Shown here piece by piece: positions 44,665 to 54,202 of a stretch of DNA of 64,000 nt (position 1 is its first letter; every line of letters begins with the position of its first letter). The notes under the pieces are model-generated. The model searched no databases and had not been told where the DNA came from. It saw only the letters and a program-made list of their open reading frames with translations. The stretch is from Alkalihalobacillus sp. BA299 (GTDB taxonomy: Bacteria > Bacillota > Bacilli > Bacillales > Bacillaceae_F), in NCBI RefSeq assembly GCF_017745675.1, contig NZ_JAFLJM010000001.1, forward strand, positions 62,001-126,000, given 5' to 3'. Both the position numbers and the translations under genes were made by a program.

Positions 44665-44696
44665 TGAGGCGTGCTCATTGAGGCACGTCTTTTTTA
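44665..44696 (+). terminator. terminator of the two-component genes
   Basis: AGGCGTGC (44667-44674) pairs with GCACGTCT (44683-44690), one G-U pair, followed by TTTTT. The rest of the spacer up to the LacI gene holds a weak cre-like AAGTAAGCGCTTCC near 44860. Confidence 0.75.
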
Positions 44697-44908
44697 TATG
44701 GGCGTTCCAAGTCATAGATTTTGAACTTAACTACTTGTTAGAACCATTTTTTTGAAGCTATTCCAGAATGATTAAATCACCAGTGTCATTTAAAATTTCT
44801 TGAAATTTGTGATTTTATTGTCTAAACGGATAAATTTATTGTCTGATTGATAAGTAAGCGCTTCCGAACGGATTAAAATAGTGTCTATGGCTTGTTCGAC
44901 ATACTGTC

Positions 44909-44922
44909 TGTAAACGATTACA
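44909..44922. promoter_or_regulatory. LacI-type operator at the regulator's own promoter
   Basis: TGTAAACGATTACA, one base off the perfect palindrome found twice before the operon. 41 nt before the lacI-type start, so autoregulation is likely. It also satisfies the cre consensus, so CcpA could bind too. Confidence 0.7.
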
Positions 44923-44962
44923 ATCCTATTAAGAAATAAAAAAAAGAAAAGAGAGTCCTAGG

Positions 44963-45961
44963 ATGGTAAGGATCAAAGATGTTGCGAATATGGCTAATGT
45001 TTCTACCGCTACAGTCTCAAGAGTTTTAAGCAAGCCTCACACTGTGAAGGAAGAAACGATGGAAAAAGTTTTGAAAGTAATAAAAGAACTAGATTATCAG
45101 CCAAATATTTTAGCAAGGCAGTTAAGAAGACTAGAAACAAAAACGGTGATCGTCGTTGTTCCTGATATTTCAAACCCATTTTTCACGAAAGTTTTAAGAG
45201 GAATAGAGCATATGGCGGTCGCAAATGGCTACCAAGTTCTCTTAGGAAATACGAGCAGTGATGTGGAGTGGCAAAGTGGTTATTTGAACATACTTCGTCA
45301 GAAACAAGCAGACGGCATGGTTTTTTTAACAGCGAAAGTGAATTCTCAGCTAATAGAGGAAATAGCTAATAATTATCCGGTCGTTCTAGCATGTGAATAC
45401 ATTGAAGGTTCCAATATCCCAACGGTTTCTATTGATAATATCAGTGCAGCGAGAAAAGCAACTGAATATCTTATTCAATTAGAACATACGAGAATTGGCT
45501 TTATTTCAGGACCACTTAATAGTGTACTAGGACAAGATCGATTAAAGGGGTTTTATCAGGCGATGGCTCAGTATGACATAAAAGTCGATCCAGTGTTAAT
45601 TCAAGAAGGAGATTTCACTTATGAAAGTGGACTGAATGTAATGAATAAGCTGTTAGCTCTTAATCAACTTCCAACAGCGGTATTCGCGGCTAACGATGAA
45701 ATGGCTTTTGGCGCAATCAATGCAATAAAGTCTAAAAAATTAAGAGTTCCTGATGATATATCTGTGATTGGCTTTGATGATATAAAGTTTTCGTCCATTT
45801 TCGAACCAACACTCACTACCGTTGCACAGCCAGCTTTTGAGATCGGGAACATAGCGATGGAGTTACTCATTAATTTGATGAACAATAAAAAAGTGAATAG
45901 AAGTCAATATATTTTAGAAGATCAGCTTGTCATTCGAAGTTCATGTATAAAAAAGCTCTGA
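44963..45961 (+). CDS. LacI family transcriptional regulator
   Basis: A 332-residue LacI/GalR repressor: N-terminal HTH (IKDVANMANVSTATVSRVLS) and hinge (ILARQLRR), then the sugar-binding core (VVPDISNPFFTKVLRGIEH; AANDEMAFGAINAI; VIGFDDIKFSSIFEP). Ligand probably the sugar or a metabolite of the neighbouring operon. Its own promoter and the operon promoter share a 14-bp operator. ATG preceded by AAGAGAG. Confidence 0.93.
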   Translation: MVRIKDVANMANVSTATVSRVLSKPHTVKEETMEKVLKVIKELDYQPNILARQLRRLETKTVIVVVPDISNPFFTKVLRGIEHMAVANGYQVLLGNTSSDVEWQSGYLNILRQKQADGMVFLTAKVNSQLIEEIANNYPVVLACEYIEGSNIPTVSIDNISAARKATEYLIQLEHTRIGFISGPLNSVLGQDRLKGFYQAMAQYDIKVDPVLIQEGDFTYESGLNVMNKLLALNQLPTAVFAANDEMAFGAINAIKSKKLRVPDDISVIGFDDIKFSSIFEPTLTTVAQPAFEIGNIAMELLINLMNNKKVNRSQYILEDQLVIRSSCIKKL

Positions 45962-45982
45962 AAATAAAATTTTTTACTTGAA

Positions 45983-45996
45983 TGTAATCGATTACA
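45983..45996. promoter_or_regulatory. LacI operator O1 of the sugar operon
   Basis: TGTAATCGATTACA, a perfect 14-bp palindrome, 22 nt after the regulator stop. The second copy lies 73 nt (about seven helical turns) further on, which suits looping. Confidence 0.8.
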
Positions 45997-46055
45997 AAAA
46001 AATAGTTAAGTTTTAAGCTGTATGATAAAAATTATCAATATTTTAATGGTAATCA

Positions 46056-46069
46056 TGTAATCGATTACA
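46056..46069. promoter_or_regulatory. LacI operator O2 of the sugar operon
   Basis: A second exact TGTAATCGATTACA, 96 nt before the first enzyme start. Together with O1 it brackets the likely promoter. Confidence 0.8.
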
Positions 46070-46098
46070 GTATTTTACATTCCTTTAAGGGGGTGAGG

Positions 46099-46161
46099 AT
46101 GGACTTCAAGACTGCTCATATGAAGGATGGAAATAATCACTTTACAAGCAATGGAGGATAA
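46099..46161 (+). CDS. possible 20-residue leader peptide
   Basis: AAGGGGGTGAGG is followed at once by ATG and 20 codons (MDFKTAHMKDGNNHFTSNGG) ending at TAA, 3 nt before the next gene's ATG. The GGAGG of the next gene lies inside its last codons. It may couple translation or may be chance. The ribosome site is very close to the ATG. Confidence 0.25.
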   Translation: MDFKTAHMKDGNNHFTSNGG

Positions 46162-46164
46162 AAT

Positions 46165-46974
46165 ATGAAACTAGGATACCAAACAAATACATGGGGTGGA
46201 GTTGTTGGACACCCTGCAGGAGTTACATCGATTAAAGATAGTTATTATCTAGCAAATGGATCTACAGAAGAAGCACTAACTGACATTGCTAGTGCAGGCT
46301 ACCAAGGTTTTGAACTATTTGACGGGAACTTAATGCAATTTGCAGACAAAAAAGAAGAAATTAAGGCTTTAATGGACTCTTTAAAATTAAGTTTAATAGG
46401 TGTATATTCTGGTGGTAATTTTATCTTTGATGAAATACTAGACGAAGAATTAGCAAAAATTGAAAAAGCAGCTAAGCTTGCAGCGGAATTTGGCGCAGAA
46501 CATTTAGTGATTGGAGGCGGAGCCATCCGTAGCACGGGCATTTTAGAAAGTGATTACGAAAAGCTCGGTCAAGCGTTAAATAAAGTCATTGCAATTGCAG
46601 AAGAAAACGGATTAGTTGCAAGCTACCATCCACATTTAGGTTCATTAGGTGAAACACCTGAACAAGTCGATAAAATCGCTCAATATACTTCGATCAACTT
46701 TTGTCCTGACACGGCACATATCGAAGCAGGTGGCGGCGACCCGATTGAGTTTATTACAAAATATCAAGATCGAATCAAATATGTGCATTTAAAAGATTTA
46801 CAAGATGGCGAATTCCTTCCTTTAGGTAAAGGGAAGCAAAACTTAGCAGGGATTATCGAAGCATTACAATCCATTCAATATGATGGATGGGTCACTGTAG
46901 AGTTAGATAGCTATCCAGATCCTAAACTTGGTGCCCAAATGAGTTACGATTATTTAATAAAAAATTACAAATAA
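46165..46974 (+). CDS. sugar phosphate isomerase/epimerase-like TIM barrel, first
   Basis: A 269-residue AP-endonuclease-2-type TIM barrel, the fold of xylose isomerase-like and inosose dehydratase proteins. Metal ligands can be seen as H/E at strand ends: YHPHLGSLGE, FCPDTAHIEAGG, YVHLKD and VTVELD. In the levoglucosan route, proteins of this class carry out elimination or hydration of 3-keto sugars. First gene of the LacI-controlled operon; TGGAGG precedes the ATG. Confidence 0.85.
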   Translation: MKLGYQTNTWGGVVGHPAGVTSIKDSYYLANGSTEEALTDIASAGYQGFELFDGNLMQFADKKEEIKALMDSLKLSLIGVYSGGNFIFDEILDEELAKIEKAAKLAAEFGAEHLVIGGGAIRSTGILESDYEKLGQALNKVIAIAEENGLVASYHPHLGSLGETPEQVDKIAQYTSINFCPDTAHIEAGGGDPIEFITKYQDRIKYVHLKDLQDGEFLPLGKGKQNLAGIIEALQSIQYDGWVTVELDSYPDPKLGAQMSYDYLIKNYK

Positions 46975-47001
46975 ACAATAATAGCTTAGGGGGATTTTCC
47001 T

Positions 47002-48210
47002 GTGAAAAAATTATCTAAAAAGGTACTTGCTACAACATTACTAAGTGGAATGTTAATTTTATCAGCATGCAACTCTGACAGCAGTTCAACTCAATCAGAA
47101 AGCAATGCAAACCAAACAGAAAGTGAAACAACTGAAGCAAGCTCTGAAAATGAAAGCAGTGTAATAGAGCCAATTGCAATTAACCCTAACATTGATGCAG
47201 ACGCTGAAATCATGAGTAAAGGTCCTTATGGGGAGACAGCGATTTCAGCAAGTACGTTGGAATTATCAGTCGAAGATATTGAAAAAATCAGAGAAGGAAA
47301 TTACAAAGCAGCCTTAGTTATGCACTATGCAGGAAATGATTGGTCAAATGCTCAAATTAACGGCTTAGAAGCAACGTTTGAAAAAATGGGAATTGAAGTA
47401 ATTGCCGTAACCGACGCCCAATTCAGTGCTGAAAAGCAAGTTTCCGATCTAGAAACAGTTTTAGCAAGAAACCCGGATATTATCATTAGTATTCCGACAG
47501 ACCCTGTTTCAACGGCATCTGCTTTTAAACGTGCAGCAGAACAAGGGGCTAAGTTAGTTTTTATGGATAATGTACCAAATAACTTAGCTCACGGCGAAGA
47601 TTACGTAAGTGTCGTTTCTGCTGATAACTATGGTAACGGGATTGCGGCTGCAGAAATTATGGCTGAACAACTTGGTGGAGAAGGGAAAATCGGTGTCATT
47701 TATCATGATGCGGACTTTTTCGTAACGAAACAACGTGTAGAAGCTTTTGAAGCAACAATTCAAGAAAAATATCCAAATATCGAAATTGTAGCTCGTGGTG
47801 GAATTATGGGACCAGACGATGGTTTAAAAGTTGCTTCCGCGATGTTAACAACAAATCCTGATTTAGACGGTATTTTCGGTGTATGGGATGTTCCATCTGA
47901 AGGTATTTTAGCGGCAGCTCGTACGGCTGGTAGAGAAGATTTAGTTATTACGACAATTGATTTAGGTACAAATGTAGCACTGAACATTGCTAAAGGCGGC
48001 TCTATTAAAGGGTTAGGGGCACAGCTGCCGTATGACCAAGGAGTAGCCGAAGCGATTTTAGCTGGATACGCTCTTTTAGGGAAAGAAACTCCATCATATG
48101 TAGCTGTACCGGCTTTAACGGTAACTCAAGAAAACATTCTTAAAGCATGGGAAATGGTGTATCAAACAGAAGCGCCACAAGAAGTTCAAAATGCATTTAA
48201 CAACAAATAA
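47002..48210 (+). CDS. sugar ABC transporter substrate-binding lipoprotein
   Basis: A 402-residue RbsB-class binding lipoprotein (lipobox LILSAC; Ser/Thr/Glu-rich linker to about residue 65). The mature domain has HYAGNDWSNAQINGLEATF, VFMDNVPNNLAHG, YHDADFFVTKQR, WDVPSEG and GLGAQLPYDQG. It feeds the ATPase/permease pair downstream. About 60% identical by eye to residues 529-862 of the kinase at 41215, so the two should bind the same ligand. TAGGGGG lies before the GTG start. Confidence 0.93.
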   Translation: MKKLSKKVLATTLLSGMLILSACNSDSSSTQSESNANQTESETTEASSENESSVIEPIAINPNIDADAEIMSKGPYGETAISASTLELSVEDIEKIREGNYKAALVMHYAGNDWSNAQINGLEATFEKMGIEVIAVTDAQFSAEKQVSDLETVLARNPDIIISIPTDPVSTASAFKRAAEQGAKLVFMDNVPNNLAHGEDYVSVVSADNYGNGIAAAEIMAEQLGGEGKIGVIYHDADFFVTKQRVEAFEATIQEKYPNIEIVARGGIMGPDDGLKVASAMLTTNPDLDGIFGVWDVPSEGILAAARTAGREDLVITTIDLGTNVALNIAKGGSIKGLGAQLPYDQGVAEAILAGYALLGKETPSYVAVPALTVTQENILKAWEMVYQTEAPQEVQNAFNNK

Positions 48211-48231
48211 TTTTAAAGGAGATGTAATGTT

Positions 48232-49416
48232 ATGAAAAAATTAAACGTAGGTCTAATCGGTGCAGGATTTATGGCAAAAGCTCACTCACTAGCAATTGCA
48301 GGAATGCCAATGTATTTTTGGCCAGCACCAGCACTCCCACACCGTAAAATGGTTGCTGATATCACAGAAGATTTAGCAAAAGATGCAGCAGCTCGACTAG
48401 GTTACGATCAGTATACAGGGAATTGGATGGATATTATTAACAATCCTGAAATCGATATCGTTGACATTGTAACACCAAACGACTCGCATGCTGAAATCGC
48501 GATTGCTGCGGCGAAAGCTGGGAAGCATATTATTTCTGAAAAACCATTAGCACGTACGGCTGCTGAAGCGAAGACGATGTTAGATGCAGTTAATGAAGCG
48601 GGTGTTAAGCATATGGTTGCTTTTAACTACCGTAGAACACCAGCGGTTGCTCTGGCTAAAAAATATATTGAAGAAGGCGCAATTGGAAAAGTATTAAACT
48701 TCCGTGGAACGTATCTTCAAGATTGGTCTGCTGACCCTAACTCACCGCTTTCATGGAGATTCCAAAAAGACATTGCAGGTTCGGGTGCATTAGGAGATAT
48801 CGGTACACATGTTGTCGACTTTGCTAGATATTTAGTAGGTGAAATTACTGAAGTTATGGCTGAAACACAAACATGGGTAAAAGAAAGACCAATTCAAACT
48901 GGTGGTGTCGATAAATTAGGAACGGTCAAGTCTAGTGCAGATGTTCCTAAAGGCATTGTAGATGTTGATGATGAAATCATGACACTATTAAAATTTGAAA
49001 ACGGCGCCGTTGGTAGTATTGAAGCAACACGAAATGCATTTGGACGTAACAACTTCCTAACATTTGAAATCCACGGTGAAAAGGGATCTCTTTACTTTAA
49101 CTATGAACGTAGTGATGAACTGCAAGTGTTCTTCGCCGATGATCCTGCCGACCGCAGAGGATTTAGAACGGTGTACACAGGACCAGCTCACCCATATGGA
49201 GAGGGATTATGGCCGATCCCAGCGCTAGGAATAGGCTACGGTGATACGAAGATCATTGAAATCTATGACTTTGTAAAAGCGATTGCAGAGGATACGAATG
49301 TTTATCCTAATTTTGATGACGGCTATCAAATTTGTGTCATCAGTGATGCAATCTTAGAATCGGCGCAAAACAGACAATGGGTGAAAGTAAATAAATTACA
49401 AGTTACAACTCCTTAA
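48232..49416 (+). CDS. Gfo/Idh/MocA oxidoreductase, levoglucosan dehydrogenase-like
   Basis: A 394-residue NAD(P)-dependent oxidoreductase. N-terminal GLIGAGFMAKAHS, EKPLA with the catalytic Lys, and GDIGTHVVDFARYL with the Asp/His pair. The text LQDWSADPNSPLSWRF and GPAHPYGEGLWPIPALGIGY recalls levoglucosan dehydrogenase (LgdA type), from memory and not searched. That enzyme oxidises C3 of the anhydrosugar to a ketone. AAAGGAG precedes the ATG. Substrate assignment is provisional; the family is sure. Confidence 0.88.
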   Translation: MKKLNVGLIGAGFMAKAHSLAIAGMPMYFWPAPALPHRKMVADITEDLAKDAAARLGYDQYTGNWMDIINNPEIDIVDIVTPNDSHAEIAIAAAKAGKHIISEKPLARTAAEAKTMLDAVNEAGVKHMVAFNYRRTPAVALAKKYIEEGAIGKVLNFRGTYLQDWSADPNSPLSWRFQKDIAGSGALGDIGTHVVDFARYLVGEITEVMAETQTWVKERPIQTGGVDKLGTVKSSADVPKGIVDVDDEIMTLLKFENGAVGSIEATRNAFGRNNFLTFEIHGEKGSLYFNYERSDELQVFFADDPADRRGFRTVYTGPAHPYGEGLWPIPALGIGYGDTKIIEIYDFVKAIAEDTNVYPNFDDGYQICVISDAILESAQNRQWVKVNKLQVTTP

Positions 49417-49566
49417 ATAAAACTATAAGGCTGACTTAAAAGTATAGAGGTACCTCTTCAGTATTTTATGAATTCTAAATCATAATAGTAAGTTCGTATT
49501 TAGGTACGTTCTAACCTGGAGAGGTTACTTCCATTAAGTTATTCTCTTTTAAAAAGGGTGAATGAG

Positions 49567-51063
49567 ATGAGTAATCTGGCGTTGAAAATGACTGGAATTT
49601 CAAAATCTTTTAACGGGATAACCGTTTTAGATGACGTTCAATTTGAATTAAAAAAAGGTGAAGTTCACGCGTTAATGGGCGGAAATGGTGCAGGAAAATC
49701 GACGTTAATGAAAATATTAACGGGAGTCTATCAAATGGACGAAGGAAGAATTGAAATTGAAGATAAAGAGGTAACGATTGAAAAGCCTCAAGATGCCCAA
49801 GAAAATGGTGTAGCAATGATCTTCCAAGAATTTAGTGTCATTCCATCATTAACGGTCTCACAAAATATTTTTTTAAATCGAGAAGTGAAAAAGAGTAATA
49901 GATTATTAGATGAAAAAGCAATGTATATGAAAACAGAAGAGTTACTAAAACAGTTAAATGTCGATATCAACCCGAATACATTGATTGAGAACTTAAATGT
50001 TGGTTACTGGCAGATGACGGAAATCGCCAAAGCATTAGCGCAAAATGCGAAGTTTTTAATTATGGATGAACCGACGACCACTCTTTCAAAAAATGAAACC
50101 GAAACATTGTTTGAGCTAATTGAAAAGCTGAAAGGCGAAGGAATGTCGATCATTTATATTTCTCACCGGATGGATGAAATTTTTCGAGTATCCGACAAAA
50201 TTACCGTATTACGAGATGGACAAAATGTCATCACTTGTCCAACGTCAGAATTAACGATGGAAATGCTCGTTCAACATATTGTAGGGAAAAATATGGAAAA
50301 TAGTTTTCGATGGAAGCCTCGTAAGATTACACAGGATAAAACTGTTTTAGAAGTGAAAAATCTATACTCAGGTTCAAAAGTGAACGGAATAACCTTTCAA
50401 CTAAAACAAGGTGAAATTCTTGGGATCGCAGGTTTAATGGGAAGTGGACGAACAGAACTAGCTAGAACTTTATTCGGTATTGATCCGACTAAACAGGGAG
50501 AAATACTTATTAACAATGAACGAATAACAATTAAAAACCCGCAAGATGCAATTGCAGCAGGAATCGCTTTAGTACCAGAAGACAGGCGAGTACAAGGGTT
50601 AGTCCTTGGACATGAAGTGAAAGAAAATATGATCTTACCAGTTTTAAAACGAGTATCGAAATTTGGATTTATTAACAAAAGCAAGGTAACGAGTTTATCT
50701 GAAAGATTTGTTGATAAGTTAAATATAAAAACAGATAGCATTTACAAAGCTACTAATCTTCTATCTGGTGGAAACCAACAAAAAATAGTTTTGGCCAAAT
50801 GGTTAGCCAATGAGCCTAATATTTTAATCCTAGATGAGCCGACCAATGGTGTAGACATCGGTGCTAAATCTGAAATTATCGAAATTATACGACAATTAGC
50901 AGATCAAGGAAAATCAATTATTGTAATTTCTTCTGAACTTGCTGAACTAATGGCAATGTCAGATCGAATCATTACATTAAAAAATGGCCAAGTGACGAGT
51001 GAGTTGCAAAGAGCTGAAATTGTATCAGAGGAGGACTTAGAGCATGCAATCCAAAGTAATTAA
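49567..51063 (+). CDS. sugar ABC transporter ATP-binding protein (RbsA type)
   Basis: 498 residues with two tandem ATPase halves. First: GGNGAGKST, then LIMDEPTTTLS. Second: GLMGSGRTELAR (degenerate Walker A usual in this class), LSGGNQQKIVLAKWL and LILDEPTNGVD. Powers import of the sugar caught by the lipoprotein. AAAAGGGTGA favours the ATG at 49567 over the GTG at 49558. Its end overlaps the permease gene by 20 nt. Confidence 0.94.
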   Translation: MSNLALKMTGISKSFNGITVLDDVQFELKKGEVHALMGGNGAGKSTLMKILTGVYQMDEGRIEIEDKEVTIEKPQDAQENGVAMIFQEFSVIPSLTVSQNIFLNREVKKSNRLLDEKAMYMKTEELLKQLNVDINPNTLIENLNVGYWQMTEIAKALAQNAKFLIMDEPTTTLSKNETETLFELIEKLKGEGMSIIYISHRMDEIFRVSDKITVLRDGQNVITCPTSELTMEMLVQHIVGKNMENSFRWKPRKITQDKTVLEVKNLYSGSKVNGITFQLKQGEILGIAGLMGSGRTELARTLFGIDPTKQGEILINNERITIKNPQDAIAAGIALVPEDRRVQGLVLGHEVKENMILPVLKRVSKFGFINKSKVTSLSERFVDKLNIKTDSIYKATNLLSGGNQQKIVLAKWLANEPNILILDEPTNGVDIGAKSEIIEIIRQLADQGKSIIVISSELAELMAMSDRIITLKNGQVTSELQRAEIVSEEDLEHAIQSN

Positions 51064-52009
51064 ATCGACATCAAATGCACCTACTTTTGATTGGCGCAAT
51101 TATATTGTATATTTTGCATTCGTCGGAGTGTTTATTATTTTTTCGATTACGCTTTATGATTATGGATTTTTATCGGTAAATAACCTATTAAATATTGTTA
51201 GACAAACAGCAATGATTTCGATTATGGCGGTAGCTGTAACTTTTGTTATTTCGACTGGAGAAATTGATTTATCGGTAGGTTCAATCACTGCCTTATCTTC
51301 ACTTACAGCTGCATTAGCGATTCAGTCATTTGGAGTAATGGGAGGAATTATTGCAGGAATTGGAACAGGTGCACTTCTTGGATTAATTAACGGTCTTCTT
51401 GTAACAAAAGTGTTAATTCCTTCTTTCTTAGTAACTCTTGGAATGATGGGAATTGTCAAAGGGTTAGCGATGTGGATTACAGGAACAGCTCCAGTCCCTA
51501 TTTTAAATGAAACATTCATTTTCTTATTCGGTTCAGGGAACCTTGGACCTATTCCAATGTTATTCATTTGGACGATTATCGTAGCTGTCATCGGTCACAT
51601 TGTGTTAAGAAAAACAACATTTGGAAGACAAGTATTAGCAACAGGTGGTAATGAAAGTGCAGCGCGTTTTTCTGGTATCAATACAGCACGCGTGAAGCTG
51701 ATTGCATTAGTTTCATCAGGGATGATGGCTGGATTTGCCGGAATGTTATTTGCGGGTCGTTTAGAAGCAGGTCGTTTTACTTTTGGTGAAGGTGCAGAGC
51801 TATCTGTTATTGCAGCCGTTATTTTAGGTGGAACGAGTCTCTTCGGTGGAGTCGGTACTGTTGTCGGAACGATTTTCGGTTCAATCTTAATTGGAACGAT
51901 TAACAACGGTTTAATCATTATGGGATTAGATGTCAGTCAACAAATGATCGTTAGTGGTTTAATTATTATTCTAGCAGTTGCATTCGGAAAACGAGCAGTT
52001 AAACGATAA
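51044..52009 (+). CDS. sugar ABC transporter permease (RbsC type)
   Basis: A 321-residue membrane protein with about nine helices. VTFVISTGEIDLSVGSITAL, LLVTKVLIPSFLVTLGMMGI and VIAAVILGGTSLFGGVGTVV are family hallmarks. It forms the homodimeric channel for the RbsA-type ATPase. GAGGAGG inside the ATPase gene serves as its ribosome site, so the two are coupled. Confidence 0.94.
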   Translation: MQSKVIKSTSNAPTFDWRNYIVYFAFVGVFIIFSITLYDYGFLSVNNLLNIVRQTAMISIMAVAVTFVISTGEIDLSVGSITALSSLTAALAIQSFGVMGGIIAGIGTGALLGLINGLLVTKVLIPSFLVTLGMMGIVKGLAMWITGTAPVPILNETFIFLFGSGNLGPIPMLFIWTIIVAVIGHIVLRKTTFGRQVLATGGNESAARFSGINTARVKLIALVSSGMMAGFAGMLFAGRLEAGRFTFGEGAELSVIAAVILGGTSLFGGVGTVVGTIFGSILIGTINNGLIIMGLDVSQQMIVSGLIIILAVAFGKRAVKR

Positions 52010-52042
52010 GAAATACGAATGAAGAAGGATAGGTGAGTAAAC

Positions 52043-53221
52043 GTGAATAAAATTAAAGTTGGTGTCATTGGAACAGGGTTTATTGGACCTACCCATATTG
52101 AAGCTATTAGAAGACTGGGATTTGTTGAAGTTGTCGCACTAGCAGAAAGCAGTTTGGAGACTGCCCAACATAAAGCAGCTGAGCTTGGAATTCCAAAGGC
52201 ATATGGTGATTACAAAAAAATGCTGCAAGATGAGGACATTCAAGTTGTGCATAATTGTACGCCAAATCATCTTCATTTTTCAATTAATAAAGAGATTATA
52301 TTAGCTGGCAAGCATGTCTTATCTGAAAAGCCGCTAGCCATTTCAAGTGAAGAATCAGCTGAATTACTAGAGCTTGCGAAAAAGCATGGGGTTGTACACG
52401 GGGTGAACTTTAATTACCGTCAATTTCCGATGCTAAAGCAGCTTGAAACGATGATATCTAATAATGAGCTTGGAAAAATAAACCTCGTTCATGGTAGTTA
52501 TTTGCAAGATTGGTTATTGTACGAAACCGATTTTAACTGGCGACTAGCTCCTGAAGTAGGGGGAAAATCAAGAGCGATCGCAGATATTGGCTCTCATTGG
52601 TGTGACACTGTCCAATATGTTACTGGCAAAAAAATTACTGAAGTATTCGCTGACTTAGCGACAGTCATTCCAGTTCGAAAAAAATCAAATGGAGGCGTAG
52701 CTACCTTTGGTGCAAATGCGTCCGATGAAGGGCAATATGAAGATGTTCCTATTAATACAGAAGACTATGCATCTGTCCTTGTACGCTTTAATGACGGAAC
52801 GAGTGGAGTGTTTACGGTTTCTCAAGTAAGTGCAGGTCGTAAAAATCGATTAAGCTTTGAAGTGAATGGTAGTCAAAGCTCAGCTTATTGGAATCAAGAG
52901 GAACCAGAAAAATTATGGATCGGGCATCGTGATCGAGCCAACGAAGTAATGCTAGCTGACCCAGCCTTATTTGCACAAGAAGCGAAAGGACACATCCACC
53001 ATCCAGGCGGACACAATGAGGGTTGGCCTGACGCATTAAAGAATATGATGAAAAATTTCTACACATTTATATACGAAGGAAAAGACCCTTTACAAGATCA
53101 AGCAAACTTCGCCACATTTGAAGATGGACATATATCTATGTGTATTACAGATGCGATATTAGAAAGTCATAATAAGCAAAAGTGGGTAAAAGTTCAACTA
53201 GAACAGGAGGTGCGCTCATGA
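52043..53221 (+). CDS. Gfo/Idh/MocA oxidoreductase, second
   Basis: 392 residues with GVIGTGFIGPTHIEAI at the start, EKPLA, and ADIGSHWCDTVQYVTG. Related to, but clearly different from, the one at 48232. In a levoglucosan-type route the second oxidoreductase would reduce the 3-keto sugar (LgdC role); the cofactor cycle between the two would be closed. Ends in a 4-nt ATGA overlap with the next gene. Confidence 0.88.
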   Translation: MNKIKVGVIGTGFIGPTHIEAIRRLGFVEVVALAESSLETAQHKAAELGIPKAYGDYKKMLQDEDIQVVHNCTPNHLHFSINKEIILAGKHVLSEKPLAISSEESAELLELAKKHGVVHGVNFNYRQFPMLKQLETMISNNELGKINLVHGSYLQDWLLYETDFNWRLAPEVGGKSRAIADIGSHWCDTVQYVTGKKITEVFADLATVIPVRKKSNGGVATFGANASDEGQYEDVPINTEDYASVLVRFNDGTSGVFTVSQVSAGRKNRLSFEVNGSQSSAYWNQEEPEKLWIGHRDRANEVMLADPALFAQEAKGHIHHPGGHNEGWPDALKNMMKNFYTFIYEGKDPLQDQANFATFEDGHISMCITDAILESHNKQKWVKVQLEQEVRS

Positions 53222-54189
53222 AACTAGGAGTTTTTACAGTCCTCTATCAAAACCTCCCGTTTGAAGAAATGCTTGATAAGTTAAGTGATATGGGTGTAGA
53301 AGCAATCGAGCTCGGAACGGGAAATTATCCAGGGAATGCTCATTGTAACCCTGATGAATTACTAGAAAATAAAGATAAATTAAAAGCGTTTCAGAAAGCA
53401 ATAGAAAATCGTGGATTAATGATCAGTGGGTTAAGTTGTCATGGAAATCCGTTACATCCCAATAAAAAGGTGGCGGTAGATGCACATGATACGTGGCGAA
53501 AAACCGTTTTACTAGCTGAGCGACTTGAAATCCCTGTTATTAATGGTTTTACTGGCTGTCCTGGTGATAGCATAAACGCTCAATACCCAAACTGGGTAAC
53601 GTGTTCGTGGCCACCTGAATATATGGAAGTTCTAAATTGGCAATGGAATGATATCGTCATTCCTTATTGGAAAGAAGAAGCAAGCTTTGCGAAAAGCCAT
53701 GGAGTAGAGCAAATTGCCTTCGAAATGCACCCTGGATTTGTCGTCTACAATCCCGAAACGTTGTTGAAATTAAGAGAGCATGTCGGGCCAAGTATAGGAG
53801 CTAATTTCGACCCTAGTCACCTCGTTTGGCAAGGAATTGATCCAGTCGAAGCGATTAAAAAGCTAGGTAGAGAAAAAGCGATTTACCATTTCCATGCGAA
53901 AGATACGTATTTAGATAAAGCTAATATTAATGTAAATGGTGTTCTAGATACGAAACATTACAGTGAAATTCTTGATCGATCATGGACTTTTAGATCGATT
54001 GGGTATGGCCATGATGAGAAGATGTGGAAAGACATCATCAGCATGCTTAGAGCTGTAGGATACGATTATGTTCTTTCAATCGAACATGAAGATATGCTTG
54101 CTTCAACGGATGAAGGCTTGAAAAAAGCGATTGCATTGTTAAAGCAATCTTTATTTAAAGAAGAAATTACTGAAATGTGGTGGGCATAA
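53218..54189 (+). CDS. sugar phosphate isomerase/epimerase-like TIM barrel, second
   Basis: 323 residues, larger than the first TIM barrel. Metal-site strands: AFEMHPGFVVYN, ANFDPSHLVWQG, YHFHAKDTY and LSIEHEDM. Typical of the group that includes 3-keto-glycoside hydratases/lyases. AGGAGG fits the ATG at 53218, which overlaps the previous stop; the upstream start at 53182 is rejected. Last gene of the operon. Confidence 0.86.
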   Translation: MKLGVFTVLYQNLPFEEMLDKLSDMGVEAIELGTGNYPGNAHCNPDELLENKDKLKAFQKAIENRGLMISGLSCHGNPLHPNKKVAVDAHDTWRKTVLLAERLEIPVINGFTGCPGDSINAQYPNWVTCSWPPEYMEVLNWQWNDIVIPYWKEEASFAKSHGVEQIAFEMHPGFVVYNPETLLKLREHVGPSIGANFDPSHLVWQGIDPVEAIKKLGREKAIYHFHAKDTYLDKANINVNGVLDTKHYSEILDRSWTFRSIGYGHDEKMWKDIISMLRAVGYDYVLSIEHEDMLASTDEGLKKAIALLKQSLFKEEITEMWWA

Positions 54190-54202
54190 GTCCACTACGA
54201 AC

